From the NCBI RefSeq assembly GCF_050948215.1, contig NC_135165.1, forward strand, positions 3,322,501-3,386,500: a DNA stretch of 64,000 bases. Reading direction: 5' to 3'. The notes beneath the pieces were generated by a model. The model was not told the DNA's origin, did no database searches, and saw only the letters and a program-made list of their open reading frames with translations. The first letter of the stretch is position 1. Every line of letters begins with the position of its first letter. Of the stretch, positions 22,723 to 36,700 are shown piece after piece. Position numbers and translations under genes: made by a program. Origin of the DNA: Halictus rubicundus (Eukaryota; Arthropoda; Insecta; Hymenoptera; Halictidae).

Positions 22723-25700
22723 GTGAGAATCCTAACACGCACAATGGGGAACACGCTCGAGCAACGCGGGGCTCGCTCGAACCGGAAACTTCTCTAATTT
22801 TCTTCTCCGCCGGCGTTTAACAAAGAATCGTCTATTTCCGTGCGTAGATTCGACCGCGATCTATACGCCCACAGGATTGGGATTTTTTTTAGGCCGTCAG
22901 TTTTGGTAGAAAAATTGGAGGGTGAATTGCTCGCGCAGGACTGCCCGTCGCTTCATTTTGTATCACGAGGGGTCAGCCAAACGGAAACTTGTTCTCCAAT
23001 TCTGTTCTACGGTGGCATCTGCTGAGAATGCAAATTAGCTACTTTTCTACGTACACTCCGTTACAACACACTCTTGCCACCAGATTGGAATTTTTTAATT
23101 CCAGTTTCGTGGAACGTAGAAGCTCCGAATTACACGCCGAGGACACCAACATTTATGCTACTGCCGAAAAGGGTGTCTTTCCAATGTCCGGTTTAATCGT
23201 CCTGGCGACGGTAATCGTACAGGCTTTGGCGACATATGTAGAGAAAAAATCAGTGTATACATTGGTCTGGTCACTTCGTGTGAAATCTATTAAGTAGATT
23301 AATACAGGTATTGTAACGAATATATTACATTCCACTTGAACTCCGAACCAGCCCGAAAATGATAAGAATCGCGTACTAGTTATCGGAACAAGAGAGAAGC
23401 ATTTTATTGGACAACGAGCGGAAACTTTCTGCAAACGTTCTTTGCAAAAACTCGCGAACGAACTCCAGGGATTTGATAATTGGAACGATAATAATATTGC
23501 GCGCCTCGGCAATTACTCCCGACGTTTCCACCGATAGGAAATTTACTAATAACTGCGCCGCAAATGTTTACTTAAACTCCGATTTTTATCGATCGACTCG
23601 GGTAGACAGTGATTTGTGTGTGTGTGCAAATATATATATACAGGGTTTTTTAATTTCTTCACTGCGTTGAGAGTTATGTCACGCAAAAACGAGAAAAGTC
23701 TGATTAAAATTTAGCAGATGACTCGCTGTAGACTCAGAATCTCAAATGTGCTATGCCCGCATAAAATCTACATTTATTGCAGTCTGGGAAATTGTGAAAC
23801 TTCATTTTATTCGGGCTGTAATGGATGTCGTAATCAAAGAGATTTGATTGGCTCGAATTTTTGTTAACAATCTAAAGTAAAAAATTATAATCTCCATTTT
23901 CTGTATTGTCACAAACCTACGCAAATTACGAAGGCAAATTATCTGTGAAATGTATTTGTCAATGAATCTCACTGTTGCCAAGAACAAAAGGCAGACAGAA
24001 CCGAATAAAAATCTGCACACTGGCGAAGCTATAAATTCACGCAATTGTCAACAAAAAGGAACGAATAAAAATCTGCGGGAAAATTCCCACAAACGAATTA
24101 GGAACGCTGTTTCCAGAGGACCGTCTAATCGAAGAATATAAATCATCACCTCGGCTACTTACGGTACCAAACTGAATCGATTTAGGGGGACATTTATCTA
24201 GGAACTTTGGTAATCAAGAAGTACTCGAACCTACATTTTTAGTAACCGTAAATCGATATCCGGACTAATTAGTTTTTACTGACGGTTCCTTATCACAGGA
24301 AAAAAGGGAGCCGTTCGATAACGGTGTCAAGTGCGCAATAAGTATTCCGGTTTCCAGCTTCACCGAAATCTTACAATTCTATTAAAAATCAAATTGCTAA
24401 ACTTTTCGACAAGCTTCTACAAGTACTCGATGCCAAAAGTATCAGATAAACAAATAAAAATGAATAAAAGCAGGCTCTTTAAAAAAGCAGAATACTGCAC
24501 CTACAATTATTATTTACTCTAGAACAAACGACTCATTATTTAAAATATTTTTCCGTGTCATCGACAGTCGCGAAAACACTCGGAATCGACAGCGACGACT
24601 CACCCTGCATACGATTGGCATATTATATTACATAAAGTCTGTTTCAATAGGAACGATGGATTTTTAAACGAACGTTTGTGCGCTGTCTAGCGTTTGTTCG
24701 TGAAACATTCAGAGCTGTCATCGGTAACCTTTGGCGAATTATCGCGGAACGATACGCAGTCCGGCAAACAGTCGAAATCATTCGAATTTATTACCGGAAG
24801 TCGTTTTCAATTTCAGCTGCGCTTCGAACGCCCCGAGGGACACACGATCAACATCAATTAGTCACAGAGATCGGCGCGACCCGACGATTTGCGACTTCTT
24901 TCTGCGACGGCCATGTCAAGTCAAAAATTTACGCCAATAATCCGCGAGCCGGGAATTCCAGTAAAATCATAACCGGCTGCGGAAAAGCAAAGCGTCCTCG
25001 AGCCGATGGTCATCCAAAAATATTATGCTTCGTTTCCCTGTACTTCATTATATACTTCGTTGGACTTCGGGAAATAAATATTTCTGGTGCGTTTCGAGTA
25101 CTTCTTGCTCCATCTGAATTTATGAACTAATATCGATTTTATCGATAGACTTTTTAACGACCGTTTTTAACAAGACAAGAATCTCAACTAACCGAACACT
25201 TTCTCGGGGGTGTTGTTCTAAACTGTCACGCGTCCTCATTGAAACAGCCTTTATTTGCTCGGAAAGGATACCGTCACGCATGCAGCGAGCACTTACTTAG
25301 TTAAGCATGCCGCAGAGCGGGAAGGTTGGTAAAAGTTTGACCGTAGATAAAATCGTGTGTTACGACCTCTAGGCGAAGGAGAGCACGAAAAACGCTCGAA
25401 TGCGCTGTGCTTTTGCGCTAGAGAAAAGTCGTCCGCAGTTCCAGGGCAGAGCAGCTCTCCCACCCCTGGCAAACCACCCTCCCGACCACCCCTCACCCCC
25501 CGATCGACCTTAGCTCCGCTGTGCAGAGCTGGAAAGTTGGCTGGCGGAAGGAATGCGGGTCTGATTGGTCATAGTGTCCAATCTCCTCCCTATAGATAGA
25601 CTTTTCCCTCACCCCTCCTAAAGATCCCGAAGACAGAGCGCGCAGCCTCGTTATTGGCAGAAATGATAATATCAATGAATCACGCGGCAACGCGTGGCAA

Positions 25701-28700
25701 ACCTCTTTACCATCGTTCGCTCCAATTTTGTTTCAACTATGTGCTCCCACTCTGAAAAATTTGAGAAAATTATATGTTAACAACTGTGAAAACATAAAAT
25801 TAGTATCTCGTAACTGCTACAAGAAATCGGCATTTCAAAACTTTTTCGAATTTTCTCAATTCGGTTTCCAAAAAATTCATGGATGTGCATTCTAATGGCT
25901 AACATGTGCCAGATTTTTTTCAGAATTTTCAATTGAAGAGTATAGGAGAAATGACGGGAAAACCTGATTTTCTTTGTCACCCCGTTACTACCCCCCTTGT
26001 CGATACATGGGGTTGAACACTGGCACAAAGTATTTTCCTTGGACGAACTGTCGAGTGGCCTGTTGCAAATTCAATTTAAGCGACTAAAATTATCAGCGAT
26101 CAGAGATTGCAAATTACGAAAGGCGATTAATGCTTTTGCAATAGCCTGCGTCGCGCGGAGACGTGTCTAATAACGATAACCGGCAAGAATATTACACGTT
26201 AAGGATGTAGGTATTTACATACAGCACATAGAGACGCGAGGATAGAATGTTCTACTGCGTGGTAAACAGCAAAGGTTAGTGGAACTTACTGGGTTGGAAT
26301 AATCGCGTTTGAAGTATTAACACATGTATTTCAGTGCATGATTGCCTTGTAATTACTACGCTGCATGTATCTATTTTAAGTTGCGCGAGTAGCGACAAAA
26401 TTGATTGACGTTTTAATCGTTTCTCGAACGTCCGCGATAAATGGTCTAGCGACTTTAAAATGATACAATGGAGAAACATTTTTACTAATCGCGCGCGTAT
26501 CCAAACATTAATTATTCATCGACCGCGATAACTGCAAACCGATCACCGGCCCGCTATATTTCTCGAGAGAAAACACTGTGTTTGGAACTATTATTCTAAC
26601 CTCCTTTTTATTTGCGTGTATCAATAAAAGCGATGTATTTCCTTTGTGCGTTAGAACAATGCCTCGGCGAAAAGAGAAGCGACATTTAATTCGAGTTTTT
26701 TTCTGCGCCCGTGAAAGGCAGCGATAAATATTTTTTATTGAACGCTCACCGACGCGGCAGCATTAAAAAATACCTAATCTTTCATACCATCGGTGTATCG
26801 ATTTACCTTCGTTCTGTGCGAATAACTCTGTTTGGCGTAGACGTTCGTAATTTTTCCGCGATAATGAACGTGCAGGGGTGTTCAGTGTGCAATTTAAAAC
26901 CTTAAACAAAATATCGAGTGGTCTTACATTTAAATCTTTTATTTTACAGAACTTCGAACATTTTTACTGGCGATAAAGTGATCGATAGACTGCAGATGTT
27001 ATGCACTTGTGAAAAAAAGAAAAATGGGTGGCTGCAATTTGGAACAGTGAAACTTTTGGAAGAATTGAAAATTCTCGATTTCCGATTTACTGGGGCCTGT
27101 AAAGAGAGAGGGAAATTATCGAGTGGTTAATATCGTTTCATGCGAAAATGTTTGATTTTGAGTAAAGATTCTCCGATTATAATACGCATTACAAGTGCAG
27201 AGCGAAATCCGGCGATTACGCCACGCTCTCCATCTCCTTCCGAATAAACGGCCGCGGTCGTACCGTTAATCTGTAGTTCCACAGTTTTCCCAACAATCAT
27301 TTGGCAATTAAGAGCACCATAACGGAAGTGATTCTAAAAGTTCGGAGATGCTGAACTGATACCAACTCCGGATGGTGGATATTAAGGATTGTTTTATATT
27401 CGGCTTCCTCTATGGCGCATGTAAGTTAAATGGTCTGCCGGTGTTGTACGAAACGAATTTACGAATTAATGACACTATGGCAACGTTTGGTTATATCCTG
27501 CCACGTTACTGGAACTAATAATTGACAAATTAGAATTTATAGTTAAATGTTAGTTATGGTATATTTGCTTGGAAATATTAGTTGAAATGTTCAGGTTATA
27601 CTGATAAAATGATTCAATAGTTTCGTACGGAAGTATTGTAATAGTATGTTGAACATTTTCTTCTCTGAGAAATATCGCTAAGCTATTATCTCGTTGCGAC
27701 TTCGATGAATCATAAAATTTTATCTCATTTCGTAGCTCGATCATAAATAAAGTCTTATTCTATTCTTCAAGCAACTCATCCATAAAAGTTCTCGTAAAAT
27801 TTTCCACGTACGAGATGAACATATTATGATCTGTTTAAACATTTATATTGAGTCGCTTCGTTCCCGTAAAATGTCAGCCGTTCGCAAACGTATGTTCAAA
27901 TTGTACCTTAAAAACCTATTCGGTAGAGCTCTTGCTTACACCCACTTCGAACTATTTTCTCGAACATTAGCCTGATTAACCTGCATGCAAATATGTTTAA
28001 TCGTGTCTCTCATTTAAAGAACTACTAACATAATATAAACGTGGTACAACTTCAATATAAAATCGCCAATTTTATGGTTCCGGATTTTTTAAAAGGTCGA
28101 CTCTGCAACCAAAAATTTTGAAATAATTCACTGTCTTCTGTGCCACTAGCTAGAATGTTCACGAATTTTTTCGTAATCGTTGAGCCTAGCAGAAGAAATA
28201 GAGCTGAAACAGAAGATAAAATCTTGTTCTATCTGAAACGATAAGAATTCAAGCCATTGATGCAACTTCAGACTTTGGGGACCTAAATGAAAAAAAATAT
28301 GACCTAAAAAATTTCAATAGAGAGAAATAAGGAATATAAATATGAAAAGGTACTGCTTAGAAAAAGGTAACAACACGGAAACGTGTAATTCAGTTTTCCA
28401 ACTAGGAGTAGAATTAAAGTGAGCGCACTCTAGGAACAGCGAGGTCCAGATTTGATCGATCATATGTAAATTATGGTAATCGTCCGCATTAATATTCCGG
28501 GGAAATTAGCGCACATTAATAATCCCTCTAACGAACAATCCCCCGATGGAATGAATTAACTCGAGCGCTCCTTGCGATCCAAAAAACCTGCGGTTCCGTA
28601 TGAACAGACCTTTGCTGGCCGGCGGTTGTTCATTCGAGCCCTTTGTCCTTTATTTTGCAGGTTCGGCCCGGCAACCCGGTGTCGTGCTGATACGTGTTCC

Positions 28701-29201
28701 TCCATTTTTCTTCCCGTTTGATTTTTTCGCGTCGGGTCTCTGTAATTCACGCATCAAAGAGTCCTCCCCGGTATGCAATAAACACGTGTTTTGATCCCCG
28801 GTGCGCGTTGTCTACCTTGCGTCCGCGGATTACATCATCAGTTCACCCGCGGTATGCTTTGAAATTAGCGGGTTTACGTGGTCGAGTATCTCGCCATGGA
28901 ACGGCACAACGTCTGTCGCGTGCCCGCTCGCTCGCATAAGCGCGTTTATGCCCGGCAATTCTGCTCACCTAAGCGCCGCGCGCCGATTCCGAACCGGCGC
29001 CGACCCGCCGTCTGCATTTTCAATTAATCTTTCGACAACCGCGAAATTTCCGGCACGCGGAATCACGGGTTTCGTTTTCCATGCTCCGCGATCTTCCATT
29101 CGGTGCTGGACGCAGACATAATCGAGCCTAATCTACTCCACTGGCGTCCACCTCGGTCTCCGGACGCTGGAAGGATCGCGAACTATAAGGGTCGGTCAGT
29201 T
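22723..29201. other. Long unique stretch, no gene seen
   Basis: Mostly AT-biased sequence with occasional CpG-rich islands (around 25.4 kb and 28.6-29.1 kb). Many short overlapping open frames on both strands show no splice context or recognised domains. A short TA run near 23630 is the only simple repeat noted. Consistent with a large intron or intergenic DNA. Confidence 0.5.
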
Positions 29202-29233
29202 AGACCGTGGATCTTTGTGCAAAATAAAAATTT
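29202..29233 (+). repeat. Dispersed repeat end, TTTATGCGAAATAAAAATT family (1)
   Basis: The string AGACCGTGGATCTTTGTGC then AAAATAAAAATTT matches the consensus shared with 33730, 39926, 49569 and 57294. Only one end is visible here. Confidence 0.45.
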
Positions 29234-32200
29234 CCTCAGACGATTACACGGAACACAAGTCAGAAATCCATCCCTTTCAAAGGGCCGGAATTTTTCCAGT
29301 GAAATTTTCTTTGCGAAGAATTTACGCGAATAACTAGCTGCCCGTGAACAATTTTTATTGAAATATTTCGCTGTCGTTGATCCTGAGATATTCGACGAAA
29401 ACTTTTAGGGTTGTTTCACCCCCCAATACCGACGTGAAATATAGAATTTTTCGGCAATTAGTGTGCTTTTTAGCGTTTATCATTTTTATCGAAGGAGCGA
29501 AAATCACCGCTCTGTTTTTGAAAGCACCGGTTGCAAAGGGAAATGACAAGTACTCGATTTATGCGTTTTCAATGGTAAATTCGGTGATATAAAGAGACTT
29601 TCGAAATTGAATTCGTCGCGTCAAACTATCGTGCATAGTTTCAAGTTTGACGGCAATTTTCTCCCGTTTAATGTGACCGATGGCGATCGGGAAATACATG
29701 TGATTAATGCCAGATGAATATTGAGAAAGTATCGGAAAAGAATTACGTGGGTATAGCATTGACTATAAAAATTTGAATACGCGATGGGATATAAAATCGA
29801 TTTGAACTGTTTAACAGAATATCAATAGAAAATCGAGCAGAATTTATGTGACGGTCTGATGAAGCATCAAGATCCCCCATTCCCCCCACTCCTCGTCCCT
29901 CATTCCCCGTTCATCTACGAAACAGGCACGGCAACTACATATTCATCTAGACTGGCAGGAAGCACGCTCGCCATATATGCTTTCAAATAATAATACGATG
30001 AATAAACTAATTAGCGAACGTATATACACGCGCGCGCACGAGGGCGCATTGCGGCCGGTTGTTTCACAATGCAATGGCTATTATTCTCGTTTGTTTTTTC
30101 ATGCATTTACACCTACTGCGCAACGCCGGTCATCTCGACAGTTTCGCAATTAGAGGGGCGCCGCCACGCCGACATTTCCATTTTCAATTCGTCCCCTGAT
30201 AACCGTGCAAAAATTTTTCGACATCGGAAAAATAGATATGTAATGTTTGTAATTCTCCCGCCGTCCGACAGATGCACCGTCAAATACAAAAATTGTCTCC
30301 CGTGATCCTGTCCGACAATTGTTGCAAAAATTTCGATACGACCAATCGTAATTAGCGGACCACGGACGTTCGCGTCGCTGCAAATGTTTGGAACTCGCGT
30401 CATTCGCGAAGACAGCTGTCGAACGAACGGGTTCGTCACTCTGCGAGACTTTTATGAACAAAGGACAATCAGAGAATCCTTTTTTTTCTATTAATACGTG
30501 GTTTAATAAAAATCTAGTAAAAAATTTCCGAACTGATTGAAGCTTGATTTCTTGTATGTGATAGTGAGGTAATTTATCGCTTAACGTGGCAGGATTTGGT
30601 TTCACGTAAAATTGCGCGCCGATATTGTTATATTTAAATTCAATTACCCCTTTGACAAACGCGTGGCGCAAACTTATCGAACTTTTCGTAATTATCGTAC
30701 AACGTACACGCAGTCGGGACTTTTAGAAAAAGGTGATCAAAGAGATACAACTACAAGTTTCGGAGAATAAATTTAACTTCTTTAATGGGATCCGCGTTCA
30801 TTTGCATAATTCGTTATTTTATCCGTGCGCTCCTTTCTTCGCTTCCTCTTATCGAACAAATTTGGTGTATTCCAATTTTCCCGAAACACACCGGCATATT
30901 GTGATACCGTTTCAATTATCATCGTACAAAAACGTAAACTGCATTTAACATTTTTCTACGTTCGTGTCACAACAAACGCGCTGCAAAACGTATAAACATT
31001 TAATTTCTGCCGTTTTCATTCAATTGACTCGATGTTATGTTCTGTCATGGAGATCCGAAAAAAAATGTTATTTGTTTGTCGAATAGAAAATTCATCGTCG
31101 AAATTGAAATTTCACACGGACGATCAGAATGTTTTTAATATATCGTGCGGAACACCGATCCGTCAAAAAATTCAGAAACGCAGTCGCTAATTAATTCGAC
31201 GCTTTCGATCGACTGTTAAACAAAAATCATTTGCCGATCGAAGCCGAACAACAACGGCGAGCTCGTGCTCGGCTCGCCGGTCTGTTTAGAACGTTGCGTT
31301 AAGATATGGTCTAATGATTCGATAACGGCAATGATAGATACCCATTCTGTTGCGTGCACGTAATTATCTCTCGTTTTCCATTAATTCCCCGTTTAATTCG
31401 CCGTTTCGAAACCGTCCGCGATTTCAATGGCTCAAAGTCATCCGCACGAAATATTATTAAAATGGGACGTAATTTATATGCGAAAGTTGTAATCCATTGC
31501 GTAAACTATATTTTACCATAAGCTCCCCTTTCCGCTTCCGGCGGATTAAAATACTTTGTTGCAAAACGTGTGCGTGCCTGGGACCGAACGTCCATGCGAA
31601 ATTTTTAATTAAAAAATCCCCCTCGATTATTATTTTCATTCGGTACATTTCAAAGACCGAGTCACCTAAGTCTCATTTTTAGTTAAGCGATCGCGTTAAG
31701 TGCTCGATATTCTCCCAAAATTGACTACTATCGATATAGATCTGATTATGTTTGTCGCCGTGTATAAACGAACAGTTGAACTTTACAGAAGTTGACATTT
31801 TCAGAAATAAATTTCGCCGATCTGGATAAAAATTTAATTTCCCATATCGAAGCGTTCGGCAAGCGAAAATAAAACCGGGGCTGCATACTTGATAGCTGTT
31901 TGAAGATTTTTGTGCGCTATAATTTCACGGGGGATTCGCGGCCGGGTTCGCAGATAAATTCTCATTTATTATACAGCATCGTGAAACCCTATTTACCTCG
32001 GAATCCACCGAACTCCAGCAGCGTTTCATCTATGCCAGTTACATCCACGAAAGTAAAACGCAAGATTAATTGCGCTAGTTCGATTGTGTCTAACGCAAGC
32101 GGAAGTTTCTTCGACTCGAAACGTTTCCGAGAGGAATTAAATATTCGCTTCTAATATATCGTGTCTCTATCGCGAAGCTTATTTTTGCAATATGTTTAAG

Positions 32201-33729
32201 CTGCTTCCGTGTTATTGCCTACGAATATTTGATAAACCACCGGCGAAACAGCCTCGGAACCATGCGTCTCGATTCGCATCGCCGGTGCACGTATGTGAAC
32301 GAAAGGAATAAACGAGTCTGCGCGCACGCGCGGCTTGCTCGAAACAATAAATGATTGCCTACTTAAAAGAATTCTTTTGTTATCGGCGATCGGAGGTCGA
32401 CGAGGATCGTGCCTCAATTTCTGGACGTGAGCAAGTGATTTAGTGTGCATCTGTGCTCGGGACAAGTGATTACTCGTTTCCGTTTCGGGAGAAGACGGAA
32501 CTATACGAAAATATGTTTCATTCTTGTAATGGAAACGGGTGGGATAAGGGGATTTATCGTCTTCGGTCAAATGAGAAACAGAATGCCATTAAATCTTACC
32601 AGAATTAAGAGTTCCGCGTGCGGTATGCTTCTTCCGATGGTCAATCCCATAAGTGATCTTTCTAGTCGCGTTCGTAAAGCGATAATCTGAAAAGAGAAGA
32701 TCTTCTTGATTTCTTTCCTGTGATTTTATCTTTGGATTGTTTGCTGGTTCGAGAATTCGTCGCGTTGAAAGATCAGTGTGAAACTGAAACTTGCAAATTA
32801 TATTTATTCGAATAAATACTCTAAGTATCATTGTTAGTATAAACACAGTAAGCGCGTATTAAATTCGCGAAAACACCGAATTAAACATTGTTCATAGAGA
32901 AAGAAAAATTCACCGAAAACTTTCTGCCAGCAGAGTGTGTTTTTGCGCGTGTCATTTCACCAGCGAATTTTGAGGAACTCCTGTGTTTCAAACTTATAAT
33001 GATGGACATTTTAACGCGCTGTATAAAAATGTTTAACGAACAAATAGAAATGTTTCGACCGTGACCCGAGCAGTTGGAAAGCGAAACAGAGATACTAATC
33101 GCGCTTGTAATTAAGAGAGTGGTCTAGATACGTTCATTTTTTTTATGAAATAAATCTCTTTTGCTTATACTTTCACAATTTCAAAGACACTGATATAAGA
33201 ATAATTCTCACTTTTAGTGTCTCTAAGGCAAACTACATAGTTGCAGTTGCGATTGTATACCGGACATTTTCCATACAATTTTTACACCCACGGGTTCCCG
33301 AGGTATTGAAAAAATATCTATTGAACCACCGTGGTTGATGGTTGTTTTTCACACCAACAACGTCGATGACCGTCAAAAAGACCTGTCCAATACATTTCCG
33401 AAAAACTATTTTCCATGTAAATTTCATCAAAATGGGGGTGCGAACATGTCGCTTTGTAAGTGAAAAATTTGAAAAAAAAATCGGATTTCGCACTTTTTAT
33501 TCTGATAGCATCCATTTACTTCAGTGTCGATGCATTTTTGCAAAACGGAGGGAACACTACACCTGCTGAATCCAGTTTGCAATTGTGCCGCGATCAAGTT
33601 CGAATTTGATTCCGGAAAACGATTTGATTCCGAAAATCTGGGTATCTTGGCGCGGGAAACGAGAATTGTGAAATTGGAACTTTGATTATATCATTTTTGA
33701 CATACGCGCGGAAAATCCACAGAAATCAC
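29234..33729. other. Long unique stretch, no gene seen
   Basis: AT-biased. A C-rich patch lies at about 29875-29915. The longest open frame (30150-30671, minus) has no recognisable domain, signal peptide or repeat and is probably chance. Confidence 0.5.
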
Positions 33730-33762
33730 TAGACTACGGATCTTTATGCGAAATAAAAATTC
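33730..33762 (+). repeat. Dispersed repeat end, TTTATGCGAAATAAAAATT family (2)
   Basis: AGACTACGGATCTTTATGCG followed by AAATAAAAATT. It is close to the consensus of the family; no reverse-complement partner end was found within about 1 kb. Confidence 0.5.
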
Positions 33763-36700
33763 TAAAATTTGAAAAGCTTCTGTAAAGAAAAATGTCTAAT
33801 AGTTCTAATAATTTTAGAAGTAGAACAGAGTGATTCACCGAGTTGTACTACTTAAATTTACTCACGAACTACTTACTGTACAAAAAAATGTTTCAAACAA
33901 CAATTGTTCGATATCGAGCGACGCATACAACACGATACACAATTTTTTTATATGTAATTTTTTTATCGAGATACGATATCAATTTTCGTCATACCTGTAC
34001 AAAATGTAGAGATTGGGAATCCGGGGCAATTAGTCGAATCGAACGCGTCGAAGACGAAGAAAGGGTCGCGAGGGTCGGCGGCGGGTGGAAGGGATGTTGC
34101 GAAATTAAATATTCAGTCGCCACCCTCTGTACGGGGCTCGATATTAACGTTGTAACGTGGTCGAATGTTTCGCAACGGAAACGACAACGTGTGCCGCACG
34201 CTGGTCGGGCTCACGTTCGCGTGCACAGCTGCACACTTGTGTAAGTACGCGGCATTGTGCCGACTGTTAAGCATTTGATACGGCCACCTTCCTGTCGCGC
34301 ATCCATTGTCGTCGGCTCGTTCGCGAAACTGAACCAGCCGGTTTCTCCGTGGCGCAATTGCCCGGTGATATGATACGACGATGCCCGTTGTCTGCGCAGC
34401 GATTCCCAAATTGGCCCAAAAATCCCTGCCTCCACCACCAACAAACTTGACAGTCCATTATGTTGTTACGACAGTCCGTTGCGTCCCCTCTCCCGAAACA
34501 GCGTAAATCGTGGCCCTTGCAATTTTATTCCATTTCTTATTCAAGTTTTAAGCTTTTAACCCATTAATATGCATTTGATCACACGATTAAAGTCAGTCCA
34601 TTCCAGTTTCATTAGTTTCATGAAATTTTAAATAAATATAACATGTTCGAAACGGTTTAACATTACTCGCATGCACCGTTCTTTGAAGTCGTCGATTTTA
34701 CAAATGCTCCGGTTCGGATGTATTTGTGCAACGGTCTGTCATCCGGAATTGCATACCGTGTCAGATAACTAACCAAATGATGTTTCATTTGAAAACATTG
34801 CATATTCAAGAGTGGATTTAACATTTCGAATGTTTTGATTAATAATAAGTTAATCGCGTTGCGCAAAATAATGAGATGCGCGAAATTATATTGCTATTAG
34901 GAATTTAGAAATGATCATGATTATTGTAGCATAACAATTGTGCACGGTGTGTCTTTCATCTGAACGGCCGAATAATCTCTCTGATATTCTGTGAATGTAT
35001 TTTGTCAAATTTTAGGTATAAATTAGTGCATTCACAAGTACAACAAATTAATTGGAAAATTATTAACTACAAATGAACAGCATTTAGAATAGAAATGAAT
35101 AGCTGCAATTTGAAAACTTTAAAAAATCGATGGGAATATTATTTCGGACCTACTAAAATTATTAAAAAGAGGAGGGCAAATTACCGAGTGACTATTTTAC
35201 ATTTGATGCAATATGAAGATCGAAAAATCACAAGTTACTGCAGACATTCCCACTCGATTTTCACTGTGAGGGATCCTATCGATCGTTGAAATAAATTTCT
35301 CCTTATTCCAGTGGCCACAAAACGTGCTGCCAGCGATTTTCAAAAAATTCTATTACAGCGCTGCGCGGTGCATTTAAGTCAAAGATTTCGAGTACCATCG
35401 ACAGGCCGAATCGCATTGAGAAGCACTGGCGTACAGGTGTCCGTCCAGCTCGACGTTGCTGGTTTACTCACACGCCTAACGCGCATTGTTCATCGCTGTT
35501 GCACGCTTTACATCGGCGCGTCGGCGGTTAGTATACACGATTCTTTAAGCCAGCCAGTCGAACGGTTTTCAGTGTAACGCCGGCCGCTTCGGCGATGGCC
35601 GCGATATTCGGCCAATTTTTGCGGTGCCGTTTTTTTCCCCGCCGGTAAATGCGCCGTTCAGTATTGTCACTTTCCGCGGGTGCAATTTTTTTCCGACTCG
35701 CGTTTTCGCGTAATCTATTTCGGCCGGGAATCGGCGAAACGCGCGGCGCGCTCCGCGTTAACGAACCGTCCGCGCTAGTAAAGTTTTCATCCGAGCCGAT
35801 TGTTTTGACTCCGGTTTTTTAATTATGCCCGGGGAACGCGCGCGCGAAAATCGTGCAACAATTTTCCCAGCGCTCGATACACGCATCGATCCGTTCCGCA
35901 ACGCTGTGGTTGACGTTCGCGGCGTGCAGCTACGCGTTGCGCTACGTTGCACCACGTTGCTACATTCCGGGAACACACCGATCGCTTGTAAACATTGTGC
36001 TGATTAAATATTCGGGCCCAGCGAAACTCCCGTCTTTTTTTCCCTTCCGTTGCTAAAAGCTCGGTGTGTTTGTTGTCGCCCGTAATCGGCAACGACGAAG
36101 TCGATGTATGCTGATCGATGCGGCATCATTGGCCGACTGCGGGTTTCGACGATGCAGTTTAACCAATCGAAATAATACCCCGGCCCTATCGCGTTGCAAT
36201 ACGAAAACAACATTTTCCCCGCATTTCTACGATTTTACATCCACCGTGAAACGTTTACACCATTTGTAAATGTGCTTTACGCGTCGCGATGCGATCGGAT
36301 TTGTTTTCTTCTCGCAAATGGACGATCATATTTTGTTTCGGGGATACCAGGTTGAATTCATCTCGAAAAATCATGTCATGCGATTTTTCCATTCGCGTTG
36401 ATCGTATTTTAAGCCTTTGTTCTTGCGCGGGAGACCGCGTTGTAAGATTACAGTGATAAAGCTTCGATTTTTGTGTGATCGAAACACCTGTCACTGTGAG
36501 AAAATTATTCAGCAGAGGAGTACGCTATTAAAGGTTTTCCTGAAGCGAATTTCTTAATTTTATGAAATTAATTTTATAAGATTTTATTAATGAGATGAAT
36601 AAGTAGATGAAATTTGAAACAGAAGACAGTTTAAGAGAATGTGAGGCTATCGATACGTAATTTTCAGCTTCCCAAAGTGATTAATCCTCCGTTTTCGTTA

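Noticed and set aside
30150..30671. 173-codon minus-strand open frame
   Set aside because: Mixed low-complexity composition, AT-biased codons, overlapped by other frames on both strands; no supporting signal.
35311..35577. 88-codon frame after a CCAG acceptor-like site
   Set aside because: It lacks an ATG and a donor, and its composition is not protein-like.
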